From Branchipolynoe longqiensis (Eukaryota; Annelida; Polychaeta; Phyllodocida; Polynoidae), in assembly GCA_030323885.1 (NCBI GenBank), contig CM059186.1, positions 168,625,230-168,689,229 of the forward strand: DNA of 64,000 nt. The letters are read 5' to 3'. Both the position numbers and the translations under genes were made by a program. This document shows positions 11,900 through 22,831 of the stretch, piece after piece (within the stretch, counting starts at the first letter, position 1; each line of letters starts with the position of its first letter). The notes below the pieces were generated by a model. That model searched no databases. It was not told the origin of the DNA and saw only the letters and a list, made by a program, of their open reading frames with translations.

Positions 11900-12110
11900 T
11901 CATACACTGTGATGTGCACAACACCAATTGATGAATTGCCTCACAGACTACCAGGTAACATCAACCCATACATTGCCAAACATGCTGTCATGTACACAAC
12001 ACCAGTTGATGAATTGCCACACACACTACCAGGTAACAACATCAGTTGATGTATTGCCACGCACACTATCACCTGAATAACATCAGTCACTGCTTTGAAA
12101 CACACACTCT
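11900..12110. repeat. ~36-bp minisatellite block 3
   Basis: Third block of the CACACACTACCAGGTAACAA / CATCAGTTGATG unit. Confidence 0.75.
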
Positions 12111-12713
12111 CAGTTAACCAACCCACTTGCTTTCATCATGTTTCTGAACTCCACATTGCGCCTCGGTTTACAAACACACAGAACCCAACAGGGTGTGTGC
12201 AACTAACTATTTACCATGATTACCCCGACATATCACCCCCTTACCACCACACAGCTCTCCCCCATTGTTCAATTTCTCTGAGATGGAGAATAACTACAGG
12301 GAACCGACAGGTGATCGACAAGGCTCACATCACAGGGAAGAGAATCAACTAATTAATGAGAGTGTCGCCCCATCAGTCTCCATCAATGATGATGCATCTC
12401 CACTGCATCCACCTCACCCGGGAAGCTGGTCACGTGGGTAGGGACCTGGGGGAGGTGCGCTGCCTCGCTGGAGTAATGGACAGGACGCTTGCGCCGTTTT
12501 ATTTTTTATTTTATTTATTTGTTTTGTCTGGGCGGTGATGGTCTATTTATGCTTCCCATAATGGTTAAGTCAAATCACTTGTTTTCGCCGCTAGACAGTA
12601 ATAGTCTGGTGGTTGCCCTTGTTTTGTTACTTTCAGTTGTTGTGTATCTATCTACTACATACATTCTTTCTCTGTTTGTAAGCATTCTCCCGACATGTTG
12701 TGTCACATCTCCC
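12111..12713. other. Unassigned spacer
   Basis: No gene recognised. Short open frames have no domain and no repeat support. Confidence 0.4.
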
Positions 12714-13190
12714 TGTAACATATGCCGATAATGATGTATTGGTGGGGGAATGCAAATGTTCTATTTGTGAAACAGGTATATAGGGCCAGGTGCACAGATG
12801 TTTATGTAGTTGCTAGTGGTACTTGACTCATTGGTAAATAGACATTGTGGTGCTAGTAAGATAGTGTGCTAGTCATGGACCACCACACACTCAGCTCAGG
12901 CAGGTGGTGACCAAGGGAGCCACACCATGTGGTGGTAGTGGGCAGATCACTTTAGCCATGGGGACCGGAAATGCTTGATTCTCATTGGTAGAGCTGGAGA
13001 TGCTTGATTCTCATTGGGAGAATGTGGTCAGGTGATATACTATACTGAATCCATGTACCATATAAATAATAAACCTGAGGGATTGGCTCTCTCTCTTCTT
13101 TCACTCTTTATACTCTTCCTTTCTCTTTGCCTGTATTGATTTCACCATAGCCTGCCTACACAACCACAGATTCGAGCCGTGGACTTCACA
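12714..13190 (+). mobile_element. LTR-X copy 1 (solo-LTR-like)
   Basis: A ~480-bp element with LTR-like ends, beginning TGTAACATATGCCGATAA and ending CGTGGACTTCACA. Inside are ATTGGTGGGGGAATGCAAATG-like sequence, ACCATATAAATAATAAACC (TATA- and AATAAA-like), a CT-rich tract and GATTTCACCATAGCCTGCC. Homologues are at 14536 (minus), 16450 (plus), 22605 (minus, partial) and 53896 (minus, diverged). The 4-bp flanks do not match, so this copy may be recombined. No gag, pol or primer-site-plus-polyprotein region follows. Confidence 0.75.
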
Positions 13191-13930
13191 TCGCTATTGG
13201 CGCATGACTGGGCAGTGGTGGGCGGTGGTGGCGCTAGTCTAGCTGGTTCTAGTCTGCAGGAAATGGGACAATCGATTCATATGTCAATGATAAATAGCAT
13301 GCACACATAAATATCAAATAACACCACAAGCCTACGCTGCCCCTTTATACTCATATAATTAATTATATATCACATAATCACAAGATGCTGTTTCTTTAAG
13401 TTCTGTTTTCTAGATGGATTATGCTGAGTAATAATTGTGACAGTCTTAAAGTAAAGTGCTTCTCGAAGAAGTCAGGATTAGATTGCCTCAAAATATGTAT
13501 TTATAGTATAAATGGCAGGAAATACATTAGGGCGTGCAACCAATCACAGTTAAATACGCAATTGGCACTGGATAGCATAATTGAACCAATGCAAGACAAG
13601 TACAGTATATAAAGTGGCATTTATTCTTACTAGTTACTTGTTACAGTTAAGTCATGAGATCTTTGATTGATTAAGAGTTCGAGAATTCCAGGCACGTAAC
13701 CCTATGAACATAACCTCTAGTTGGGCTGGGTGGGACGGTAAATCCAAGCTAGAGAAACACGTCCTATCGATCGAAATGCTCTGGTCGAAGTGTCTAGAAT
13801 GAAACTGCGTCATAGCTCGTTATGGAGAATTACAGCAGATAGCGCCACAGTAGGCGACCATTATTAGTTAAAAAGGACATTATAGGTGGCGCCAGTAGTC
13901 GCGTCCAAGTATTGTATGTACTTTCTCACG
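13191..13930. other. Repeat E-like fragments
   Basis: Contains a reversed repeat E block 1 near 13336-13378 (CCCTTTATACTCATATAATT then TATATATCACATAA) and a GGTGGCGCCAG motif near 13885. Also AGTATATAAAGTGGC near 13602. The arrangement is looser than in the three main E clusters. No gene seen. Confidence 0.45.
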
Positions 13931-14040
13931 GGTTCAATTACCCATGTTGAAATCAACATGGACAATAAATTATGGATATCTGAGGTATATAGTACTTATG
14001 CAAATATTATTATGTATGTAATGTCTTTTATTGTTCTTAT

Positions 14041-14222
14041 TTTCTGATATTGCTCCTGATATCCACCTTTCTTCTATGGGTTAGACAAGGTTGGTGTGCG
14101 GCCTGGAGACCGGGAAGCCTGCTTCCAAGCAGCTCCCCTAATTCCCCTCCTTTCCACCAGGTGCTGCCTCACCCACCTACTAATTGCCCATTTTGACAAT
14201 GATTTAGTTCAATAAAATTAAA
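14041..14222 (+). repeat. Dispersed repeat H, copy 2
   Basis: Diverged homologue of 2194-2392: GGCCTGGAGACCGGGAAG, CCTGCTTCC, AGCAGCTCCCCTAATTCC. Same orientation. Class unknown. Confidence 0.55.
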
Positions 14223-14535
14223 GGTAGGTGTTAAGGGCCAGCCAGAGTTATAGGCTCGATCCATACAAATCTGACTTGTCTCCTTTTCTGTTATGGAAGG
14301 AATTAATGATACAATTAAATACACAATTAGAAGTGAATGGCAGAATGTATTCCTGATATGTGCTTACAAACACCTCCACAAGATGACAACACCAGTGAAG
14401 TATGACACCATTAATATTAGTCAGATCGATGTGACTAGCGTGGTCGGATTTAGTCTGCGAACAGAAGTGATCGTCTATATTCAATAAGTGTTATGGTTGT
14501 AATGATTTGATTAAGTTAGTACATACATAACAATG

Positions 14536-15104
14536 TGTAAAGTCGACGGCTGGCATCTGTGGGTTGTGTAGACAGGCTATATGAAATCAATACAGGCAAG
14601 AAGAGAAAGGAAGAGTATAAATAATGAAAGTAGAGTGAGAGTTTGCACCCTCAGGTTTATTATTATATAGTGGTACATGGATCTGATATGGCATACCACC
14701 TGACCATTATCTCCAATCAGCAACAAGCATTTCTAGTTCCACCAATGAACAGTAAACATTCTGGGGTCACCATGGCTACTGTGATCGACCCACCACCACC
14801 ATGTGGTGTGGCTGCTTGGCCTGCACCTGCCTGAGCTCTGTGTGTGGTGATCCGTGACTAACAGTTGGGGGGGAGGGGGTAGTGAGTAGAGCTCCAAAGG
14901 CCCCTTACACACTGTCACTAGTGTCTCATTCACACTATCTACCTAATACACAATGACTATTGACCATAAGTAAAGAATCACCAGCAACTACATAAATACA
15001 TTCATGCACCTGACCCTATATATCATTTACATTAATAGACCATTTGTACTCCATTATAGACCATCTGCATTCCCCACCAATGCGTTTTATCGGAATATTT
15101 TACA
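14536..15104 (-). mobile_element. LTR-X copy 3, solo LTR with 4-bp target duplication
   Basis: On the minus strand it starts TGTAAAATATTCCGATAAA and ends GTCGACTTTACA, giving complementary TGTAAA...TTTACA ends. The 4-bp AATG lies on both sides (14532-14535 and 15105-15108), as expected after integrase-mediated insertion. The length is 569 bp. Inside are the shared ATTGGTGGGGAATGC block and ATAATAAACC. No coding region is attached, so this is a solo LTR left by recombination between two LTRs. Confidence 0.82.
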
Positions 15105-15171
15105 AATGGTTAGGGTCATGTTGCCTCTGATTAATGGACTGAACGAGATAAATCAGCAATCACCGAACGTA

Positions 15172-15260
15172 CAGTTAACTGATTTGATCTGATTTGAACT
15201 GATTTGAACCCAACTGATCTGATTGACCCGATTTGACCCCATGTGACCTGATTGAAGCTG
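15172..15260. repeat. Degenerate ~10-bp CTGATTTGA repeat
   Basis: Imperfect tandem copies of CTGATTTGA(A/C)C, including TGATCTGATTTGAACTGATT. Confidence 0.7.
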
Positions 15261-15384
15261 TAACTTGACCCCATATTGAGTGGTAATGTAAGTATGGGGA
15301 GTGAGCCATTCAGCTGAAGTTAGAAACTGAATGGATTAATGGTGGTTGGAAATATCCTGATTTTGCAAGGTGAACCATCAGTAT

Positions 15385-15938
15385 TTCACTTTCAGCCATG
15401 TGTAAATGTTTACTTTCAGCCATGTGTAAATGTTCACTTTCAGCCATGTGTAAATGTTCACTTTCAGCCATGTGTAAATGTTCACTTTCAGCCATGTGTA
15501 AATGTTCACTTTCAGCCATGTGTAAATGTTCACTTTCAGCCATGTGTAAATGTTCACTTTCAGCCATGCGTAAATGTTCACTTTCAGCCATGTGTAAATG
15601 TTCACTTTCAGCCATGTGTAAATGTTCACTTTCAGCCATGTGTAAATGTTCACTTTCAGCCATGTGTAAATGTTCACTTTCAGCCATGTGTAAATGTTCA
15701 CTTTCAGCCATGTGTAAATGTTCACTTTCAGCCATGTGTAAATGTTCACTTTCAGCCATGTGTAAAGTTCACTTTCAGCCATGTGTAAATGTTCACTTTC
15801 AGCCATGTGTAAATGTTCACTTTCAGCCATGTGTAAATGTTCACTTTCAGCCATGTGTAAATGTTCACTTTCAGCCATGTGTAAATGTTCACTTTCAGCC
15901 ATGTGTAAATGTTCACTTTCAGCCATGTGTAAATGTTC
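15385..15938. repeat. 24-bp tandem repeat, ~23 copies
   Basis: Unit CATGTGTAAATGTTCACTTT plus CAGC. Copies are almost identical: one GCG variant near 15565 and one 23-bp unit (AAGTTC for AATGTTC) near 15765. Because 24 is divisible by 3, octapeptide reading frames stay open on both strands until the 1-base deletion shifts them. The high identity suggests recent expansion. Direct repeats with no spacers rule out a CRISPR array. Confidence 0.95.
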
Positions 15939-16449
15939 AAGGTGGAAATACTCACACGTATTAGATGCAACATTTCTGTTCTGAAATGGGATCGTGAATG
16001 CATCATTCCTGGCAGATTCTCCTCGCCGGACGCATTAATGCAGACATTTCCCTCCTCAGGGGATGCACTAATGCACGGCTGGGCTCAATGGGTTTAAAAC
16101 AGACCATCAGATTTAGAAAACGGCAAAGTGCTTCGGCACTGACAAAAGACTTATTCAGCAGAATAAACATATTTACCACACACAAAATTAAAAAGTGTTG
16201 TACACTCATCCCGCAATGAGAATTGTCAGTGTGACACGAAACCGTGTAATCCCAAGACCATCAGCCATTTGTGAACGAAAGAAAATCATTGGGACTGATT
16301 CTCCAATGTTCTAACAGTTAGTCAGAGCAGAAGGATGAGTGAAAGAGAGGCGAACAATCTACTTACCCAAATTACGTCATGTAGTTAAAAACACAACCAT
16401 GCGTCTAACCACACTCCATCTTACAGAATAAACTAACCATGTACTGAAT
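15939..16449. other. Unassigned spacer
   Basis: No repeat family or gene recognised between the 24-bp array and LTR-X copy 2. Confidence 0.4.
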
Positions 16450-16929
16450 TGTAAAATACTCCGATTTATGGCATTCGGGGAATGCAAATGTTCTATTACT
16501 GATCAGGTATACGTGACCAGGTGCATGTATATGTATATTTAGGTGCTGGTGGTGCCTAAGTGGGATGTAAATAGACATAATGGTGCTGGCAGGGCTGTGT
16601 GTAAGGGGCACTCAGGGCCTATCCCCTCCCCCTCTGCTGGGGGGGGGGGGATCACGACACTCAGGCTCGGCGCAAAACTGGAGACCTAGTATCCATGGGG
16701 ACCAGGAATGCTGGATCCCTATTGGTAGGGCCAAGAATGCTTGTTTCCCGTTGGGGGAAAGGGGTGGGGGTGATACTCAACAATGAACCCATGTAACCAT
16801 ATAAATAATAAACCCGAGGGCTGGACTCTCTCCTCTTCTTTACACTTTATACTCTTCCTTTCTCTTTGTCTGTATTGATTTCACCATAGCCTGCCTACAG
16901 AGCCACAGATTCGAGCATTGGACTTTACA
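16450..16929 (+). mobile_element. LTR-X copy 2
   Basis: Starts TGTAAAATACTCCGATTTA and ends TTGGACTTTACA. Shares GGGGAATGCAAATGTTCTAT, the CCATATAAATAATAAACCCG block and the TGATTTCACCATAGCCTGCC end with copy 1. Flanking 4-mers do not match, and no internal retrotransposon region is seen after it, although AGTGGTTCGCACAG follows directly. Confidence 0.78.
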
Positions 16930-17399
16930 AGTGGTTCGCACAGTTCTTGCTGCCACCACGTGTGGTGAGGCTTGGGTATGCAATATTAGACTATCCATTG
17001 CATGCATTTAACATTGAATCACTGTAGTTTCCATAGCGAAACATCGATTTTCAGATAACAGTCGCAAACCCTGCTATGATGGCGCTATCAGGACAGCATT
17101 ATATGATACCCACCATGATACAGTATCTGTAAGAATTGCCCATGAAATACAAATGTCAAGACAGAGTTTTAAAAATAAAGCCATTTGATGTAACCTAAAC
17201 AAATCATTTCCGATCGACCCTGTGTATACATAGCAAACAGCAAATTAAAGCAAGTTTTAGTTCCTAATATATAAAGCAGAAGTAGCCTGATAGTGTTATT
17301 CCTCTCCTTGTTTTTAATATTGCTGTTTGAAGGAGGTGGGTTGGTATTAACATTGATTCTCAGACAAAGTAAACAAACAAACAAATACCTAGAGTAACC
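16930..17399. other. Unassigned AT-rich spacer
   Basis: No feature recognised. Confidence 0.4.
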
Positions 17400-17690
17400 G
17401 GATGTTGGTGAGTGTGCATGCGCCATTAGCGGATGTCGCTTCTTACCGCGGCTCGGCGGCGCGGTGGAGTGTTTGTAGTGGTGCGCACGCGCTACTTCCG
17501 GGTTTTCACGCCAGGATCGCACGGTGGCGCTGTTGGCGGGTAAGCGCTCTCATGCGAGCTGCGCGCGTCCTAAATGAACCCGCCGCACGCATGCGCCGCG
17601 AAGCTGGGAGGCGCTGAAACGGAAGTCCTCACCCAACGCGCGTGGCGCATGCGGTTTGTAGCGCTAGGTACGACGGGAACAAGCGGGAGT
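17400..17690. promoter_or_regulatory. CpG-rich patch with NRF-1-like and ETS-like motifs
   Basis: Abruptly GC- and CpG-rich compared with both sides. It contains three GCATGCG(C/G)-type palindromes typical of NRF-1 sites (near 17415, 17588 and 17645). ETS-like ACTTCCGG lies near 17494 and GGAAGT near 17620, beside many GCGC steps. Such motif groups mark TATA-less broad promoters in animals. No exon is recognisable downstream on either strand, so a promoter is inference. It borders the 12-bp array at 17805. Confidence 0.4.
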
Positions 17691-17804
17691 TTTATTTTTG
17701 GTTAAAATGTTTATTCAACTGATTCCATTCTCACCCACCGCCATCGTATACATCGTACCCATAATATCAGCATCGTTTTTTCAGCGACCCACCATCTTAG
17801 CCCA

Positions 17805-18999
17805 TAATACACTGTGACCTGCACACTGACCTGCGAACTGACCTGCGCATTGACCTGCGCACTGACATGCACACTGACCTACGCACTGACATGCACACTG
17901 ACATGCACACGGACATGTGCACTGACATGTGCACTGACCTGCACTGACCTGCACACTGACATGTGCACTGACATGTGCACTGACCTGCACTGACCTGCAC
18001 ACTGACATGTGCACTGACCTGCACTGACCTGCACACTGACATGTGCACTGACCTGCGCACTGACATGCACACATACCTGCACACTGACCTGCGCACTGAC
18101 CTGCACACTGACATGCGCACTCACATGCGCACTCACCTGCACACTGACATGTGCACTGACCTGCACTGACCTGCACACTGACATGTGCACTGACCAGCGC
18201 ACTGACCTGCACACTGACATGTGCACTGACCTGCGCACTGACATGCACACATACCTGCACACTGACCTGCACACTGACATGTGCACTGACCTGCACACTG
18301 ACCTGCACACTGACCTGCACACTGACCTGCGCAATGACCTGCACACTGACATGCGCACTCACCTGCGCACTCACCTGCACACTGACATGCACACAGACCT
18401 ACGTACTGACCTGCACACTGACATGTGCACTGACATGCACACTGCCCTGCACACTGACCTGACACTGACTGACCTGTGCACTGCCTGCGCACTGACCTGC
18501 GCACTGACATGCACACTGACATGCGCACTGACATGTGCACTGACCAGCACACTGACCTGCGCACTGACTTGCACACTGACATGGGCACTGACCTGCCCTC
18601 TGACATGCACACAGACCTGCACATTGACCTGCGCAGTGACCTGCACACTGGCCTGTGCACGTCCTGCGCACTGACCTGCGCACTGACCTGCACACTAACC
18701 TGCCCAGAGATATGCACAGAGACCTGCATATTGACCTGCACACTGACCAGCACACTGGCCTGCACGCTGACCTGCACACATACCTGTGCATTGACCTTCA
18801 CACTGACATGCGCACTGACATGCGCACAGACCTGAGCACTGACCTGAGCACTGACCTGCGAACTGACCTGCACACTGACCTTCGCACTGACCTGCACATT
18901 GACCTTCGCACTGACCTGCACACTGACCTGCACACTGACCTGCGCACTGACCTGTGCACTGACATGCACACTGACCTGTGCACTGACTCTGGTTCTGTC
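17805..18999. repeat. 12-bp tandem array, ~100 copies
   Basis: Unit CTGCACACTGAC with variants CTGCGCACTGAC and ATGTGCACTGAC. Occasional 10-11-bp units shift the frame. Long frames on both strands (TDLHTDLR-type and VSVQVSAQ/CAGQ-type) are products of a stop-free 12-mer. GTGCAC and TGCGCA palindromes recur throughout. Confidence 0.95.
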
Positions 19000-19213
19000 T
19001 GATGGACCCCAGATAAGGGAAATTGACGTGGTCCAAATGTCGGGTAGAGTGTGAGAGGCGTGGCGACAGGGGGCGCCACTGAACACGTGACCGATTACAC
19101 ACACTAACAGGATGTCCAACAACCGGAAACATTGCGTCTCATTGCTGAAGAACTGCCCTGCCTTGTTTGATGTAGCCTTTATTTATTTGTATTTGTTTAT
19201 TTATTCATTTGTA
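19000..19213. other. Short unique segment with a GGGGGCGCCAC motif
   Basis: GACAGGGGGCGCCACTGA near 19066-19083 resembles a CTCF-type site. Nothing else recognised. Confidence 0.3.
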
Positions 19214-19217
19214 TTAA

Positions 19218-19564
19218 AGTTGCATAGTCCGATGGTTTTGAATTTCTGCATTTTTTCTGAGATTAATAGATTAGATCGATCACTAGTATCTACTTTACAT
19301 TAGTTCAAAGTTACTTTTATTTTAAATGGTAAGCTTTTGAAATATTTTGAGTGCAAACATTGAAAATTAGTTTTGACAAGCTTGCCAAAACTCTGACACC
19401 ATAGACTTCTGCAGTAACAGGTTCTGTTAAATTGACTCAGTATTGCCTTCTATGCAGAAACAAATGCTTAATAAGTGCATCAGTATCTAGGTTAGATATG
19501 TAAAATCATATCTAGATAATTGGTTTGGTTTTGAAAATTTGATATTTCTTCGGACTATGCAGCT
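19218..19564. mobile_element. MITE-G copy 1 (TTAA-flanked)
   Basis: 347-bp element with terminal inverted repeats AGTTGCATAGTCCGA and TCGGACTATGCAGCT. It is flanked exactly by TTAA at 19214-19217 and 19565-19568. No ORF. A TTAA target is typical of piggyBac-like or Kolobok-like transposases, so this is a non-autonomous relative of one of them. Internal landmarks shared with other copies are TTGACTCAGTATT, ACAAATGCTTAATAAGTGCA and TTTGGTTTTGAAAAT. Confidence 0.88.
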
Positions 19565-19740
19565 TTAAGTTTTTTAAATTTAAATCCGAAGAAATCTTAT
19601 TTTTCAGCCTAAAATATTCACCTATATTTTATTAGGCATCTTTAACGTAGATACTGGCGTGCTTACTCAGCATGCATAGCTGCTTACAAAACCCATGCCA
19701 TATATTACAATGTGGTTCTGCTGCAAGTCATAGCAATGTA

Positions 19741-20297
19741 TAGCTGTGTTTACATGGGCGAGTTAAAATGCCTCAAATAAAGCGCCTTGTCCTGTTCGCC
19801 TTACATTCGCCGTGTAAACGCGACGCTGAAGTCGATTAGGGCTGATTCGATTCATATTATTCACTTTATGTAAACCACCTCGCGAGGTAGTTTATATAAT
19901 GCGAACTAGCTTAAGCACGTCACATGCATGCGCAGTCGAGACCTTAGTTTGTTGACTTTTCAGTCGATCAAAAGCGCATATTATATCATTTGGTCTATGA
20001 ACCGGCTAGAGGTGCACAGATATTTTGTTCATCATTTATTTTTAGGGTTTCACTACCCAGCAGAAGTTTTTACCATTCCAAAACAATACAATTCAATCAA
20101 TACATATCTAGGTCGAACCCACACTCTCTCGTGGTGACGTCGACGAACCCAAACTGGCGCTGGTTAGTATGGACGTGCTCATGCCCAGATATCGATTTCC
20201 GCCTTCAAACTCGGTGCGTGTAAGCGCGCCACTACTTCGCTTCATATAAATCGCTTTGTCTAATTCGCTTTACAATTGCCCGTGTAAACACGGCTTA
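19741..20297. mobile_element. MITE-like element with GTGTTTACA inverted ends
   Basis: Left end TAGCTGTGTTTACATGGGCG pairs with right end GCCCGTGTAAACACGGCTTA. That gives imperfect inverted repeats of about 20 bp over a 557-bp element. Further internal echoes (CTTCGC, AAGCG) suggest longer imperfect pairing. No transposase. A convincing target duplication was not found, so the superfamily is unassigned. Confidence 0.7.
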
Positions 20298-21005
20298 TGA
20301 TGTCTAGCATTTCAAATAGTGCACTTAATGTATTGTCCATAATTCCACTACAAAACCTAAAACCGTCAAAGTCAGTAGTTTTTAATTAAGCTTCCTCTAA
20401 ATTATAGTAATGTCGATCAATCTGATATAAATATATGATATACATATACATGTAAGTTCAAAATGAGGCAAAAACCACCATATTATGCAATATTACCACA
20501 TATAATACATAAAATGAAATATATGTAAATATAATAGGGCATAGAATAGTGGTGTTATCCCCCTAAAGGATATTAAGCAGTTAGTGCTCGATATGAGCAT
20601 TGACCGTGATGAATTCAGGAATGCCAATTGACAAGAGTGGAAGCTCAGGTTGATATTGATTCACATATTCAGGTGATAAACCATTTATTACCTGGCTTTC
20701 ATAGTTGATCTTTAGTTAATTCAATCATGGGAAGAGCATCATCTCTTGAATAACTTTAATTTCTTCCCAAGATTCATTTGTTTAACTTTGATAAATGCAA
20801 TACCTGTATCGTGTTGGAATTGTTAACCAGCTCGTAGGTGTGTCCTATGGCCGTTTTACTAAAGTGCTGTAGAATGGTTTCACTACAAAGGTGTTCTGGT
20901 GAAGATACATTGTCGTTATTACCATTAGACCAGTGTGATACCAGTTTGATCGGCGTGTACAGGTGCACGCACATTGCAGCAGATATCTGCACAATAAATG
21001 CCTTA
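20298..21005. other. AT-rich unassigned spacer
   Basis: Strongly AT-rich with TATATAC stretches near 20430-20540. No gene or repeat family recognised. Confidence 0.4.
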
Positions 21006-21009
21006 TTAA

Positions 21010-21361
21010 AGCTGCATAGTCCGATGAAGGATCACATTTTCAAAACCAAAACAATTATCTAGATTTGATTCTACATATCTAATTTAGATACTGATGCACA
21101 TACTATTACTAAGCATTTGTTGCCAAATAGAAGGGAATATGGAGTCAATTTAATAGAACCTGTTACTACAGAAGCCTATGGTGTCAGAGTTTGGACATGC
21201 TTGCCAAAACTAATTTTGTATGTTAACTCTTCAAATATCTCAAAAGTTAGCAGTTTAAAATTAAAGTTACTTCAAAGTGAAATAAGACAATTTATTACAA
21301 TCGATTCAATATATTATCTCAAAAATATTATATAAGCTCAAAACCTTCGGACTCTACAGCT
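21010..21361. mobile_element. MITE-G copy 2
   Basis: Left end TTAA|AGCTGCATAGTCCGATG and right end CTTCGGACTCTACAGCT|ATAA, the second TTAA having mutated. It is oriented opposite to copy 1, with internal landmarks reversed (ACTAAGCATTTGTTG, TTGCCAAAACTAATTTTG). Confidence 0.82.
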
Positions 21362-21639
21362 ATAACAACATTCAGACAAGGAGAGGCAATAAGAGCCAGA
21401 GGCAATATGGGCACTCTGAGTGTAATATGGATAACATGATAGAATAATGCCGCAAAATGAAAATATCGAAATGAAAATAGGAAATGGCACTCCACCAGGT
21501 GTTTGGGCCGAATTCGATAACCGAATCGGGACGAGCGCTGACTCCCCAGGCGGAAGGTCATGCGGAAACCCGCTCGAATCAACAGAATGACTTACACAAG
21601 TTCTACTTGTCACTCCCTAGTCTGGTGCTCTGTGTTACT

Positions 21640-21935
21640 AGTGTATGTGGTCTGCACTCATCTCTCAGGCAAGGAGCCACATATACAGGCATGGCTGGCT
21701 AGGGTGATTGCATCAGGGAGCCTAGGTAGTGTAATGGTTAGCACGCTAGCCATGGAATGGCAAGATTGTTTAATGCTTTCCGTCCTAACAACATCTAAGG
21801 TCATATCAGGACGGGTGCCGACTTGTGCGAGTGCGCACTCATGGCTACTTTATAGTGCTGCACAACTGGGTCCGCCAGCACCATGATCAGATGGAATGGC
21901 AATAAGTGTGGGTTTGAATCCCTGGAATAAAGAAC
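21640..21935 (+). mobile_element. SINE-B copy 1, split by a SINE-A
   Basis: tRNA-related repeat: CTCAGGCAAGGAGCCACATA, then GATTGCATCAGGGAGCCTAG and GTAGTGTAATGGTTAGCA (A-box-like). After the interruption it resumes with GTGTGGGTTTGAATCCCTGG (B-box-like). The two halves rejoin when the SINE-A at 21764-21890 and one copy of its 12-bp duplication are removed. Relatives lie at 26799-27045. Confidence 0.75.
21764..21890 (-). mobile_element. SINE-A, 5'-truncated, nested in SINE-B
   Basis: 127-bp piece of the SINE-A 3' half (CAACATCTAAGGTCATATCA, GCGCACTCATGG, TATAGTGCTG, CCAGCACCATGATC). The perfect 12-bp target duplication ATGGAATGGCAA at 21752-21763 and 21891-21902 proves insertion into the older SINE-B. 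5' truncation plus a long duplication fits target-primed reverse transcription. Confidence 0.9.
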
Positions 21936-22398
21936 GGTGAGTCTTGTATGGCCGCTAGAGATTATTGATTACCCCAAATGTATTAGTTATGTTCCACTGT
22001 GTTTTGTGTGTGATATAAAACAATATCATGTTGCAGCTGTCTCACATTGTTTTCTTATTTCTTTGTCCATCAGTGGCAATGATGATGCCAACTCATCATT
22101 TGTTGCGAATTTGTTGACGACCAATGAGTCCAATTTATGCTCGAAATGTGTGTGACAAGTTGGACATGTAGGTGTAGCTGCAGTCAGAGTCCTGTAGGTG
22201 AAGGAGACAATATTTTCACTGCTGACTCTTTTGTTTAGCTTGAGATATACGATCACAGCTTGTGACAGCTGGCTCACATAGAGATTGTCCATTAAGCTAA
22301 TTGTCCACACACTGCAATAAGTCAGGATTTTTATCAATTTTTCTTCAAACTAGCCGCACAGTACGGAAACAGGTCATAGCATAACAACAATCATAACG
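21936..22398. other. Unassigned spacer
   Basis: No repeat or gene recognised; short frames have no domain. Confidence 0.4.
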
Positions 22399-22463
22399 TA
22401 ATTGCTGGTTGGTTGTTGGAGTTTTACGTCCTGGCAACATCTAAGGTCATATCAGTACGGTAC
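22399..22463 (-). mobile_element. SINE-A 3'-end fragment
   Basis: GGAGTTTTACGTCCTGGCAA followed by CATCTAAGGTCATATCAGTA, the extreme 3' end of SINE-A on the minus strand. Confidence 0.75.
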
Positions 22464-22604
22464 TTTAACTGTTAGGGGCAGTGTAAATACACTGTCACAA
22501 CAAACTCTATCATTTGCAACAAATTTCGTCGACAACCCAATTTCAAATCAATTTCAAACCCCACAGAGACGAATAAAATAGCAGAAACAAACAGTACCTA
22601 CACT

Positions 22605-22829
22605 ACCTGGCAGAGAGGGGAGGGGTGGGCTCTGAGTGCCCCTTACACACAGCCCCGCCAGCACCACTATGTCTATTTACATCTCCCATTACACACAGCC
22701 CTGCCAGCACCACTATGTCTATTTACATCTCAATCAGGCACCACCAGCACTTACCTATACACGTACATGCACCTGGTCACGTATACCCGATCAGTAATAG
22801 AACATTTGCATTCCCCCACCAATTCATTA
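22605..22829 (-). mobile_element. LTR-X copy 4, partial with internal duplication
   Basis: Minus-strand 5' part of LTR-X: AGAACATTTGCATTCCCCCA, ACATGCACCTGGTCACGTAT and CACCAGCAC. The stretch CAGCACCACTATGTCTATTT plus ACATCTC occurs twice about 48 bp apart, a local duplication. The right side is cut at the border with the SINE-A at 22832. Confidence 0.72.
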
Positions 22830-22831
22830 AA

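Noticed and set aside
15310..16006. CRISPR-like regular repeats
   Set aside because: Units are directly abutting with no unique spacers, and the setting is an animal genome.
13191..16449. Complete LTR retrotransposon between LTR-X copies 1 and 2
   Set aside because: No gag/pol or RT motif lies between; the interval holds a solo LTR in the opposite orientation and a 24-bp array.
17781..19122. Long frames of 160-330 codons on both strands
   Set aside because: They coincide with the 12-bp array and have no non-repeat domain.
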